DNA of 64,000 bases from Monocercomonoides exilis. Taxonomy: Eukaryota > Preaxostyla > Oxymonadida > Polymastigidae. The notes under the pieces were generated by a model, which did not search any database, was not told where the DNA came from, and saw only the letters and a list, made by a program, of their open reading frames with translations. Where the stretch lies: NCBI GenBank assembly GCA_001643675.2, contig LSRY02000046.1, positions 124,001 through 188,000 on the forward strand. The letters are read 5' to 3'. Below are positions 1 to 11,107 of the stretch, one piece after another. Each line of letters begins with the position of its first letter. Position 1 is the first letter of the stretch. Both the position numbers and the translations under genes were made by a program.

Positions 1-1351
1 GCATTTAGATTTCATTCTTCGAAGGGACAGCCATTTTGAGCAAGTCAATTGATTATTATTCGATGTTTGAAAGCGTTTGTAATATGACCAGCATCAGATT
101 AATTGGAGATAAGTGTCATTTTCGATTTGCTCTTCACTCTTCATTTGCCTTCCAAAAGCACAGTTCTTGCATTCTGTTTCGATACTTATTTTCAGTTTAA
201 TGGCTTTCAGTTCTTGACTATCAAGAAATGCAACGAGGCCGTGCCATCTTTCTCAGCATGGGAATTGTCAAATTAAAGCCAACTTTTTTCAACCTTCTTC
301 CTCAACATTGTTGAAGAAGAGCCAGCCCCGCTCAGTTCGCATTCAACTTCCCTCAAACTCAACATTTGCGTATTTCATCTATTTTTCTTTCTTTTTTTGA
401 GTGCCTTTCATTCACACAGACTGAAGAGTCACATTCTTCAAACATTTCAAAATGAATGTTATTGTCTTTTCAGCAGATCCACTTTGTTTGTCTCAATTGG
501 CCAATCTTCTTCTTCCTCTTTTTCTTCTTCATAAAATTCATCGTCATTCCACCTTTTCATCCTTCTTCGTCTTCTTCCACTTTCACTTCGACTCAGATGA
601 CTCAATCAAGCACAACAAGGCGCATCAACAGTCAAAGCAGAAAAGAAGAAGAAGAAGAAGAAACAAATTGTTTTATTTGAGATAATTACAAAGTGATAAG
701 CCACATTTTCTGTATTCAGAAAAAATCAAAATATATCTTTTTTTTGCACCACGCTCATGAAAGTTGTTGAACTGTCTTCACAAAAGGAGAAACTGAAGCC
801 AGCAAGATCATCATCAATTCGAGTGGGACATCCAACAAGCTGGCATCTTTTGTTGGATTCTGTGAAGAATATGACGTCAACGATGAAGAAAGAGAGGCAT
901 GCTTCAAACAACCAATTCAGGGCATTCATTTCGATTTGCTGAGAAAGAGTTGAATTGAAGATGAGAACGCAAGAAGAGGAATGATGTGTATTTGATTTTG
1001 CTATTTGCATCCTCGTCTTTTCACCAAATGCTTTTTTGGCATTGCACTGCAATTTCATTGTCTATTTCTTTCTTTTTATTTTCATCGACAATCCTGTTAT
1101 GATGTTTTCGAAGCGATTTCAGACTTTTCTGGGAAAACATTTCACAATGTCATTTGTGATTTCAACAGAAATGAAGAAGATCTTCAGTTTCGTTGCGTCC
1201 CTTCAATTTCTTTGCCTGTTCAGTTGTTCGAGAAACATTGTTTCGTTCTGCCTCTCAGCAAAAACAAATTTTGATTTTCCCTTTCACCAATTTTAACAAG
1301 ATAATTATTTTCTTTTAACAAGTGGGCACAACAAAAGAACATTGAAACATA

Positions 1352-2845
1352 GGTTAATTCACAATTTACGACCGTGAATAAAATTAACATATGTTGAAGC
1401 TATGATGATAACATGTCGTGCACATATGTTTTTTTCTTTCAACTATTTGCGGAAACTCGAAAAAAAATATTGAATTTTTTGTATAATTATTTTTTGATCA
1501 AAAATTTTTAAAAATTTGATAGAAAATTTTAAAAAAATTTGCAATTTGAGATTGATATGCAAACAAATATTACTTAACAAATGTGATTTAAGCAATGCTA
1601 CTGTTTTTTATTCGTGTTCATATTCAGAATGCTTTGCTCCATCTCTAACTTCCATGGTGTCCTCAGAAATTTCTTCATATTTTTCAGATAAAACTTGTTC
1701 ATCCAATTCATCATCTTTTTTGTGGCCTTCCTTTTCTTCTTCAACTTATTCTTCCGCTTCACATTGGAAATATTTCTCTCACAGTTTCAACAAACGTTGA
1801 TTGTTTTCTTTTTAGAAACACAAAAGAAGAAAGATAATCATCAATGAATTTTCCTTCATCCTCGTACGATGCAAATCTCTTCGAAATTGACTCCAAAGTC
1901 CCTGAATCATATCTGTGCATATTTCGCTTTCTGAGTATTAAAAATGATATTTTTGGCAGATTGTTTTGTGGCCATAATCGAGATCACTGAGAGATGAGAA
2001 GGCTCTCCATTCATCACTGTGAATCACAGTTCCTGGAATGATATTTGCCTGAATGATTGGTAGCAATGTGTCTTTTTTTCTTTTAGGGACTCTGAAAATA
2101 AAAAAAGCATCCTTGTTTCCCGTCCTGAGTTTTTTGTGCAGCTCCAAATAGCCAGATCTGCTTCTTCCATCTGCCTTTATAATATTTTCTTTTGTTCAAA
2201 ATTGCTTTGTTAATTTCGACAATTGAATTTTCTCCTCCAATTGGCTGAAATGATGATTCTGCGCTCTGCACCATTGCTGCTGTTGCAAGGGAATAGTAAA
2301 AACCAACTGTGTTTCTATGGACACCAAGAAGTGAAGAAGTTTGAGAAATTGAAAGCTTCATCCATTTATAAATGAAAAAATCCATTTTTTGAAAATTCAT
2401 ATTTTTTGATTTTCTTTTGAAAGATTTGATAGCAGGCTTATTGTTTGATTGCATCTGAAGCACCTCCATTGCATGGAAATTAGGATTTCATTCATTGAGA
2501 AAAATTTCATAATGGCAATTTGTACATTCTTTGTATCTTTGATTCAACACTTCATTTCTGAACCATTCCCATGTATCATTTGTGTTAAGAAATAATTCGT
2601 TGAAGAAGCTAATTTAGAATTCAAGATCATCCATGTGCAATCAGAAAATAATTGCATAATGAATAATTAGACCAAAATTTCTGAAAAAATCCATATTTCG
2701 AGATGAAAAATAATAAATTTCTTGGGTCCTTTTAAAAGTTTCCGCATGAAAGAAATTGTTCCAAGCAATATTCATCGGTTTATTATTATTATTGTTATTA
2801 ACTATACAGAATTTTGTCTACGGTTGTTTATTTTGCACTCAACGA
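1352..2845 (-). mobile_element. Merlin (IS1016-like) DNA transposon, inactive
   Basis: The left end at 1352 starts GGTTAATTCACAATTT followed by an ACGACCG block, and a GCGGAAAC block lies about 100 bp inside. The right end near 2845 carries a diverged reverse-complement version of the same blocks, with the GCGGAAAC block near 2745. The same end layout bounds the 614-bp element at 6593-7206. A broken Merlin-type transposase gene lies inside on the minus strand. No target duplication is visible, so the copy is old or its right boundary is off by a few bases. The whole element is duplicated at about 52137-53630. Confidence 0.7.
1938..2469 (-). pseudogene. Merlin/IS1595-type DDE transposase, frameshifted
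   Basis: Read on the minus strand from the ATG at 2469, the product starts MEVLQMQSNNKPAIKSF. It has a helix-turn-helix-like segment (ISQTSSLLGVHRNTVGF). Next comes the block I-V-E-I-N-K with KRKYYKGRWKKQIWLFGA, which matches the first catalytic-acid block of IS1595/Merlin transposases (normally E-I-D-E). The frame breaks at an A run near 2125. The next frame continues with DTLLPIIQANIIPGT and HSDEWRAFSSL, the second acid block. A further break follows near 1940, where the last block should be. The same frameshift occurs in the second copy (52513-53043), so it predates the duplication and is not a read error. The first acid also appears to be replaced. Confidence 0.75.
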
Positions 2846-2849
2846 ATTT

Positions 2850-4200
2850 TCTACGTCAAAGCATCATTTCAACAATTTCAATGATCCGTCCATCTTTTCC
2901 CAGCTGTTAAAAATTTTGGCATAGGTTTGAAACTTAAACATGTCTTGAAATGTTCATGTTTCTAAATACTATATCTTTGATGATATTTTGAGGCAATCAA
3001 ATGAACTGATTTAACAATCGAAAAAATTTTATGAGAAGCTTAAGAAAAGATGTCGATATTTCTAATCTTAAATTTCTCATATGTGTCAAATTTTTTTTGA
3101 AAAGTTCCTTTTTGTTAAATTTTCTAAAAGAATAAATATTTCCTATTTCGATCAAATTTCCGTTCCCAATCATGAAAATTCATATAAATGGAAATAATAA
3201 CATTGTCAAGATTTTGTTTTTATAATTGCAAAATTAGATGAGTGGAAACAGAAATTTGATCGAAATATGAAATTTCTCTTTATTTGAAAATTAAACAAAA
3301 AGAACTTCTTAAAAAAATTTTGACATGTGTATCTGAGAAAACGGCTTTTCTGAATTTGTCGTTATGACATATGAAAATTCAATACAGAACAGAATCCTTT
3401 GTCAAATGTGTGAATCTTTTTGATATCATCTTTTTACCATCAAAATTTATGAAAAAAATATTTGTTGTAAACGCTTTGAGATCAATCAAATACTTTTGTG
3501 AAAAAACATAAATGCACTTCTCTGCCTTTCAGTGAAAACATGTGTTTTAAAGACAATAATTTGAAGGTATATAACGTATCTTTGAAAAGGATTTAGCACA
3601 TTTCTTTGTGCCAAAAAATAATTCATTCACCGAAAAAAGGCATGATACCGAAAATTATCACTTAAACACATTATTGATCCACACTTCTTGTACTCCTTCT
3701 TTTTGTATTATGAAAATTTGTAATCCCAACCAATCTCTCAAAAATTTTCATTGTGAAACATTGAAAAAAAAGAAGAAAATTCCTTCTATTCGTCCATTCA
3801 ACTTTTGTTTAAAAAGATTTATATCACTGTTGTTAATATTTTTTCTGTTAATTTTCGAAATGACAAAGAGAAAAAGATCTGAATTTTTATGAATGAAACA
3901 ATTCGTCTATTCGTAATTATATTCATTTGATAAAAAATTATGCATATTAAAAAAAAATTTTTTTTTTTAAAGGAACTGATCTAATCGGTTATTTCGATTT
4001 TCATTAATTTTCTAAGAAAATATATTTTTATTTTGCCTTTGAAAGGATTATTTGGTTAACTGTTATTAACAAAATTATGAAAACCAAAGAAAGACTAAGG
4101 TGATTTATTGACCCAGACTTTATTTTTTGAATAAGTTGATTTGACCCACTTTTCTTATTATTTTAACTATAGCTCTGTGACCTGACAAATAACTTGAAGC
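2850..4200. other. AT-rich repeat DNA without a recognisable gene
   Basis: The rest of arm A and arm B of the dispersed repeat. The palindromic CATATG used as a target by the 35-kb element lies at 3368-3373. One open frame of 94 codons (3608-3892, plus strand) is preserved in both B copies but is lysine/phenylalanine-rich and looks like composition rather than coding. No RNA gene or promoter could be supported. Confidence 0.6.
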
Positions 4201-4211
4201 CTCGTCTGTCA

Positions 4212-4335
4212 CAAAAAAAAAAAAAAAAAAAAAAAAAATAAAAAATAAAAAATAAAAAAATAAAAATAAAAAAATAAAAAAATAAAAAAAAAATAAAAAT
4301 AAAAAGTAAAAATAAAAATAAAAATAAAAATTTTA
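4212..4335. repeat. A-rich microsatellite (A and AAAAT/AAAAAAT units)
   Basis: A run of more than 25 A is followed by irregular repeats of AAAAAT, AAAAAAT and AAAAT. A shorter tract of the same kind sits at the matching place beside the second B copy (about 15245-15281). The repeat homology fades in this tract. Confidence 0.85.
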
Positions 4336-4339
4336 AAAT

Positions 4340-5150
4340 TAACGTAAAATATACGATTGCTAAAACTTCCAAAGACTTTTCGAAGCACTATGGAAAAGAT
4401 TTGTTGATAGCATATGTAATATCTTGTCGTTTTTTCTCTTTTGTCAGTGACCGTCAGTGACTGTCAATGATAAATTGTGACAAAAATATTCCTCAACTGA
4501 CATTTCGTGTCAAATAAAATAAATATTGGGAACTTGATCATTTTATTTTTATTTTAATTTTTTCATAATAATAATTATTTCTTGAATATTTACAAATTAA
4601 TTATTTTAGTAATTAAGAATTATGAAATCATTATAAATAACTTTTTTTGACAAGTCATAAATATCTTGTCAGTCATTTTGTCATTTTTTCAATTTTCTCT
4701 TGTCATGTCACAGAGGTATAATTTTAACAATTTTCAATGAAAAAAAAGTCTGTTGTTGTAAATTAATATTTAATTACAATACCTAATCTCTGATGGTGTG
4801 GTGTGGAGATGGGGGGCTTAGCTTCTCCATCTCTGATTAGTGCCTACCCTGAGGAAATTAAAAAATAGCAACGGTGCTTTCAAAGTTAGGGTTTGATCGG
4901 AAAATATTTTTTTTCTTTTTTCATATCAAAAAAAATTTTTTGAACAAAAATAAAAAGATTATAACCAATATTTATTTTGTATGAATAAGGTTCAAAACAA
5001 GAAAGAATGTAGCTAGATAATTCTTCTAAAATAAATATGATGGCATTTGAATATAGAAGAATTGAAAATCGCTATTAACGCATGGCACGTATAGTTGATT
5101 ATGATTATGTTTGAATTGCTGACACAAGAAATTCAAATGTATTCTCGCGT
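4340..5150. other. AT-rich intergenic DNA with one GC-richer hairpin
   Basis: Mostly AT-rich with no coding signal. Several partial repeats of a GTCAGTGAC-like word occur at 4440-4520 and 4670-4720. A GC-richer island at about 4793-4852 can fold into a hairpin (CTAATC pairs with GATTAG, GATGG with CCATC). It is described under findings. Confidence 0.5.
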
Positions 5151-5183
5151 TCTGCAGTCATAAGAGCAGTTTCTGCAGTTTAG

Positions 5184-6351
5184 AGCGGAAGAACTGTTGG
5201 AAAAACAGGCAGGTCAGAGCTGTTTAACGAAGATGACAAAAATACTAATGTTGGAGTTATCAAGATTGAAAGTTTATCTGGAAGAAGTTTGAATACCAAG
5301 AGAACAAGAGAATTAGTTTGTTTTCATCTTTATTATTCTTTTGTTTCAAATAATATTTATTTTTCAGATGGAATCCGTCCTCATCGACAAAAAAAGACGT
5401 TCAGAAACTGAAGTTGATGAAAATGCCAATGTATCAAAAGCATATCCATATTTATTTGCAAAAAGGAATTCAGAGCTCAAAGCATCCATGGCCAGAAATG
5501 TGGATATCCAACGTCTTTCGGTATCCAACCAACAAGCTCTTCTTCCCTTCTGCGAGCTTCTGCAATACCTTCATGATTCACATAATTATTCACCTTCTTT
5601 GATCTTTAACACTGATGAATCTTCACTCCGCCTGTCTGATTCCTTCAAAACTCTTGTGATTCACCCTTCGGGAGTTCCAGTTGGATTTCAAACAACACCC
5701 ACAAACATGCCAAATGCCACTTTGGTTGTCGCAGCTGCTGCAGATGGATATTCTCTCAAAAGCGTTATGTTGTTGCCATGCCACAAATTTACAAAGGAAA
5801 TGGGTGTTCTGCTGGCCACACAGATGGAAGTTTGGGATAACAACGAAAGATGGATGACAGAAAGCATTTTAAAAAAAAGATATGCAAAAGAGATTTTATT
5901 AAATAGAATCATCGAAAGAAGGGATAGTTTAATGAAGAACCATGAAAGTCAAATTTTTTATTTTTTTGATTCTCATTCTTCTCGTGCTCAGCCAGATATC
6001 TGGCAGATATTTGCTCGTAACAGCATTGACGTCGTCACTTTTATTTTTCACATTTCATTCATCGCACAACCTTTTGATTGTGGTGTTTTTACCATCTTCG
6101 AAGAACGTATCAGTTTTCTCCACTTTGTGCATCCAGATTCTTCCATTTCTTTCCGATGTGAGACCATCTCTGACATTTTCCCACAAACTTTTCAGACAAC
6201 ATTGCATCCAACAACTGCCGTTTCTTCGTTCAATAAAAGCTATGTGATTTCAAAAAAGCTGCATTCAGTATTGCCAACCCTTTCAAAGGAATCTTCAGTG
6301 ACTCTTAAAAAGAGAACACATAGGTTCGATTTTTTTGGAAAAAAAAACTGA
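5184..6351 (+). pseudogene. DDE_1 (pogo/Tc1-mariner group) transposase, probably decayed
   Basis: The main exon is 5368-6351. An upstream exon ending at 5315 joins through a 52-nt intron (GTTTGT...TTTCAG, 5316-5367) in phase 0. The protein carries the blocks of the DDE_1 endonuclease superfamily: I-F-N-T-D-E-S-S for the first aspartate, F-F-D-S-H-S-S-R for the second, and I-A-Q-P-F-D-C-G-V-F for the third, which corresponds to the usual L-Q-P-L-D-x-G-V-F. The upstream exon has an in-frame TAG at 5181-5183 with sensible coding on both sides, and no ATG was found before it. The HTH DNA-binding part is missing or lies in degraded sequence. The family assignment is good; activity is unlikely. Confidence 0.75.
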
Positions 6352-6359
6352 ACAACAAA

Positions 6360-6592
6360 TACTTGAAGAAAGGAGAAAAGAAAAGAAAAGAAAATGAGAT
6401 AAAAAAAGAAAAAATATTAATGATGATAAAAAGAAAAAATTCTTTTGACAGCTGAAAAGTCCTTACAAAGAAAATTTTACAAATCCCACATTTGGAATGA
6501 TGGTAATTTGGATGATGAATCTAAGAAGAAAAATTCCAGAAAAATTGAAAGAAGAGAACATGTTGATTAAGCAAATTATAAATCATTTCCAT
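6360..6592. other. A-rich spacer between the transposase remnant and the Merlin-type element
   Basis: Purine-rich, AT-rich sequence downstream of the DDE_1 remnant. It ends in the 8-bp ATTTCCAT (6585-6592) that is duplicated at 7207-7214. No gene is visible. Confidence 0.5.
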
Positions 6593-7206
6593 GGTAATTG
6601 CACAATATACGACCGTTAATAAAAATTTGTATGAATGATTGTAACGTGGTTGTTTTCTGTTTCACAATGTTATTCTTTCTTTCTTTTGTGCGGAAACTTT
6701 TATTTTTGGATGAATCAGTTTATTATTTCGCACTAAATATGCTATTGGACAAATTTTTTAGACTCGAATAATATTCAACAATTATCTCAAAAAACAGATA
6801 AAAAATAAAAATTCGACTAGCAGGAACTCAAACATGCTTTGAGAAAATACATTTTAATTTGTTCCCAATTTGAATAGAGTATTTTTGATTTTTGTCAAAT
6901 ATAATTTATTTGTGTAAAAAAAATTTGAATTATATATTCAATTGAATTAAACCCCAATAAGTTGATTTGGGATAAAGCCCTATCATTAAAACTGTGATAA
7001 AAAAAGCAAACAAATAAAAACCCTTAAAAAACTCATTTATTTCATTAAAAATTGAACAGGATTCGGAATTTTCAAGAAAATCGAAAATAAGATATTTCAC
7101 AGTTTCCGCACACAATCATCAGAAAAAAACTTATGTGCACAATATGTTGTTATCATTGCTGTGACATATGACAATTTTGTGACCGGTCGTATCTTGTGCA
7201 TTAACC
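6593..7206. mobile_element. Non-autonomous Merlin-type element (614 bp) with 8-bp TSD
   Basis: The ends are inverted: GGTAATTGCACAATATACGA at the left, and GGTTAATGCACAAGATACGA on the other strand at the right. Each carries a second block ending GCGGAAACT about 100 bp further in. The element is flanked by a perfect 8-bp direct repeat ATTTCCAT (6585-6592 and 7207-7214). Merlin elements are known for 8-9-bp duplications and ends starting GG. The same end blocks bound the 1.5-kb Merlin transposon at 1352-2845, which gives the likely source of transposase. No coding capacity is visible inside. Confidence 0.85.
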
Positions 7207-7214
7207 ATTTCCAT

Positions 7215-7620
7215 TTTCATTATCTTAATATGACTGCATGAAAAAACACTTTTTTTGTTTCAAACCAAAATTATAAAAAAAGTCTTAGTTTATAAATCAC
7301 TCAATTAAAAATTGTTATGTGATGGTTTGCATGGTTACAAAATCGATGCTGTTTGTTATCATCTTTTGTGATCATAGAATTTGCACAAATGAGTTTTGAA
7401 TACAATTTTTAACATTTGTGATCAAAGCCATATTTAAGCTTTTAAGTTTTTGTTACCTTGTTTTCGTGGTATATAAAGGTTCGAAATTATATATTTTAAT
7501 ATATATTTATTCTTGTGCTGAATTTATTTATATATAGATTTATATCTATTGTCTGCTGTTGTTTTTTCATCATATTTATGAAAAATTAAAATCTTGTTTA
7601 TTTTCTTTTTAGGAAATTCA
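7215..7620. promoter_or_regulatory. AT-rich upstream region of the PDI-like gene, possible 5'-UTR intron
   Basis: No gene is visible. A pyrimidine-rich stretch ending TTTTCTTTTTAG at 7612, nine bases before the ATG at 7621, looks like a 3' splice site and suggests a leader intron. I could not place the matching 5' site. Confidence 0.35.
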
Positions 7621-10600
7621 ATGTGGAAAATTACACTAATCCTCTTTTTACTACAACATTTGGAAAGCAAGAACCTAAAGCCTCTTGTTTTGACGCCTGC
7701 AAATTTTTCGGCTGTTCAAGAACAACCAACTCTCGTAACATTTTATGCCCAATGGTGCCCTCATAGCAAGCGAATGCTTCCAGAATTAAGCAAGGCGGCT
7801 CTTCTTTTGCAGGACGAAGATGTTTTAACAGCTCAATTAAATTGCGACAAATTTGTAGCATTTTGTCGAAATTTAAAGATTGAAGGATTTCCAACGACAA
7901 GACTTTTTAAGTTTGTTTTAAAAAATTCGATTATTTTTTAATATAAAACCGAGTTTTTGATTTAAAATTTCTTTTAATTTAAGGGGAAACGAATCAGTTT
8001 CCTATTTTGGAGATCGCACCGCAGCTGCGATTTATGCTTGGACACGAATCCAACTTCACCCGTTGCTGAGAATTTTTAAAAACAGCAAAGATGCCGACAA
8101 ATATATATTGTCAAATAGGAAAACTCTTGTTGCGAGAGTTCCGAATTTGGGAATGCCTGAATATATGGCATTTAAAACTGTTGCCGGATTATCAAAAACA
8201 GGCATCGCTCATGCTGCAGTTGTGGATGAGACATTAAGTGAATGCGTTCTCGAAATGCATTTAGTTGGAAGCGAATGCGATGAAACAGTCAGCGATGGTG
8301 ACAATCCAAGTTCTGATAAGATCAAAGATAATATACCGCACAATGTGTACAGATACGAAGGATTGTGGGAATGGTACTCGATTATTGAATACGAAAAGAG
8401 TGCTTCACTTCCGCTGCTAACGGAAATAAATGCAGAAAACGCTCACAACTACGTGGAAGCAGCATCGCCTACACTGTTTGTGTTTCTGGATCCGAAGGAC
8501 CCTTTCAACGAACAGAAGCGTCAGGCAAAGAGAAAGATGGAGGAAATCAAGCAGGCGTCTCGCGAGGAAAGAAGACGGAGAGAAAATGCAGGCAAGCAAA
8601 GCGAGCCAACGCCCACAGCAGTTGATGCGCCTGCTTCAGCAGCCGAGTCGGCGAACACGCCGTATGAGGCGAATGTGACTGTTCTGCTGCATCAGATGCT
8701 GGCAGATGTGGAGTCTGTCTCCAAGTCGATGCGTTCGATGGGGAACGATGTGCGGAACCGGCTGCGTGTGGTGTGGGTGGATACTCACAAGTACGGGCGG
8801 ATGGCTGGCGTGATGGGTGCACTCAGCGAGGCAGAGAGGAACGAGAGGCGGAAGAAGTGGGTGAGAGAATGGCTGAGCAGCAGAGAAGGCGGAGAAGGCG
8901 GAGAAAGAGGGAAACAGGAAAATAAGCTTGAAAACAGCGAGGCTCGCTCAAAGGATGCAGCATCAACAGGCGAAGAGGCTGGGCTGGATGCGACGTTCTT
9001 CCCGTTTGCGGTGATAGCAGCGCCGATGTCAGTGTTTGATGCACAGCAGAAGAAGCGATACAATCTCGACTGGGTGACAGTGGAGGAAGAGAAAGAAGCA
9101 CAACATCTGCTGACATCGCCGTCGGTGCGGTTGCTGCCGAGATACCGCTCGATGGTGTATTTCCCTCTGGACATTGCAGAAGAGATGAGGAGAGAGCGGG
9201 AAAGAGAAACAGCCAGCGAACAGGGAAAGGACAAGAGCAGCAAAGACACAGCAGGCAAAGTGAATGGACAGGGCAGCCATTCAATTGCCAGCTGCCTTCT
9301 GTCTGAAGACGATGTGCATTACGACGGCGCGCTGTTCAAACGAGTACTGACCAGCTTCATCACCTCTTTCTACAACGGACACGCAGCACCCGCCAGCCGT
9401 TCACAGCCCATTCCATACTCTCCTTCTTCCTCTCCTTCTCCTTCTCCTTCTTCTTCTTCCTTTTCACTGAACCAGTCGCTGTTCGACTTGGGGTTCTTCC
9501 CGCCAGACATCCCAATCAACGAGAGTGTGTTTCCTGAAGTGCTGGCGAAGGAGAAGAAGAGAAGGCAGGAGATGCTGGATCTTGCCATCAAGCTGAGCGA
9601 AGAGCAAAGGGCACGCACCAATGAGACAGACAACAACAACAAAGCAAAAGGAGGAAGCGAAGGGCAGCCAAAGGAAGGGGAGAAGGAGGCAAGCAGCGAC
9701 AGTTCTGCCAGTTCTGCCAGTTCAACCAGCTCTGCCACCGACTTTGGGACCGAAGCGTATCCGTCGTTCATCTCGAGGCATCCAGAGCTCCCCACGTTTC
9801 CCTTCTCTGCCGCGACGAGCATTCTCGAAGTGGTTGGAGACTCCTTCTCTTCTGTTGTGCTCAACCCGAGGTATCATTGTGTCGTGCTCTTCCATGCTCC
9901 TTTCTCGACTGCCTCGAACGATGTGCTCGGGGCATACAGACAAGTCGCCAGGAACTTCATCGCTAAAGTGAAGGTGCCCAAGCCATACTACCCGCTTACG
10001 AACGCCCCGTCGATCTTTGCGAAAACAGGAAAGGAAGACGGTGCGAATGATAAGATAAATGAATCTACTTCTTCTTCTTCTTCTTCCTCCTCTCCCTCTA
10101 ACAGCACATCCAAACCTCGCCGCCCTCCTCTCTTTGTCCCTCAGATTCCTCCATCCACCATCGTGTTCTGCACCTTCGATGTGTCGCAGAATTCGGCGCC
10201 GGCGTCGCTGGGAGTGTCTTTTTCAGGCATTCCGTCGCTTCTTCTGTTTCCCCGCGGAATAAACGGGAAGGTCAACCCCATCCGCTGTGAAGAGCCATAC
10301 ACGTTTGAGACGATCCGGAAGTTTATTGTGGGAGGGACAGGAGGCGAGGAAGGAGAGAAGGAGAGAGAGAGAGAAGGGGAGAAGATGATGCGGATGGAGA
10401 AGAAGCGGAGGAAGGTGACTGTTTCGGGGGAGGTGCTGGGGGCAGACGGGAAGGCGCGGTCGAAGGAGGATGAGGAGTGGGTGGAGGAAGAGGAGATACC
10501 AGAGACTATGGCGTGGGAGGGGGAGGAGGACACCGCAGGGATGAGCGAAGAGGAGCGGAAGGCGAAGGAAGAGGAGGATTGGAGAAGAGAACACGACATG

Positions 10601-10774
10601 GAGTATCAGATGGCCAAGCAGAAACTGGAGATGGAAGAGGCGAACAGGGCAGAGGAGGAAGAAAGAAGGAGATACGAACAACTCCAACAGCAACGCGCAA
10701 AGGAACAACAGAAACAAGCTGATGGAAACTCAAAGGAAGCAGAAGACACAAACAAAATCAAGGACGAACTATAA
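7621..10774 (+). CDS. ER-lumenal thioredoxin-fold (PDI-like) protein with KDEL end
   Basis: Exons 7621-7910 and 7984-10774 join through a 73-nt intron (GTTTGT...TTTAAG) to give 1,026 residues. A hydrophobic signal peptide (M-W-K-I-T-L-I-L-F-L-L) and a C-terminal KDEL place it in the ER lumen. The first thioredoxin fold (about residues 20-120) carries F-Y-A-Q-W-C46-P-H-S49, so the second active-site cysteine is serine, a CxxS form usually linked to isomerase or mixed-disulfide roles rather than full oxidase activity. The cis-proline loop is present as G-F-P-T-T. A second thioredoxin-like region without CxxC lies at about 700-880, and an acidic coiled coil fills 915-1026. Serine-rich and charged inserts make it about twice the usual PDI length. 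The start was chosen because translation from 7621 gives a clean signal peptide and no in-frame ATG precedes it. The second exon is much more GC-rich than its surroundings. Confidence 0.85.
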
Positions 10775-11107
10775 TTGATTCACCTCACATGACCAATAGA
10801 AATAATCTTCCATTTTTCTAAATTTTTTATTTGTTTTGTAAGATTAATCAATTCTTGCGTGAATATATATCATTTCTGTTTATTAATTTGTTTGCACTAA
10901 TTTATTTATTAATAATGAAAATTGAATTATTTTCTCAAAACAAAAATGATCTTGAATATCCCTTTTTTCGAGAAAAATCAACTCTTTAATTTCCGCTTTT
11001 GCTTTAGATTTCTGATCTGAAATCACAAAAAGTCTGCCGCATACCTATTTAAAAGGTGATTATATATTAATTTTACATTAAAATTAGATATTTATAAAAT
11101 TTTTGAG
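10775..11107. other. AT-rich intergenic spacer between the PDI-like and PABP genes
   Basis: 333 bp between two plus-strand genes. It holds the 3' flank of the first gene and the promoter of the second. I see no RNA gene or repeat in it. Confidence 0.5.

Larger units (their letters stand above)
1..4260 (+). repeat. Dispersed repeat AB, uninterrupted copy (empty site of the 35-kb element)
   Basis: Positions 1-3373 (arm A) recur as the reverse complement at 51609-54981, and 3368 to about 4260 (arm B) recur as the reverse complement at about 15245-16126. Here A and B are joined directly through one CATATG at 3368-3373. The other locus has the 35-kb element between them. The A copies differ in two homopolymer lengths that I could find (a T run near 1315 and an A run near 2405). 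B ends in an A-rich microsatellite in both copies. A may extend beyond the left edge of the window. Apart from the Merlin element, A and B are AT-rich. A short open frame at 3608-3892 is conserved in both B copies, but I recognise nothing in it. What kind of unit AB is remains unknown. Confidence 0.9.
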
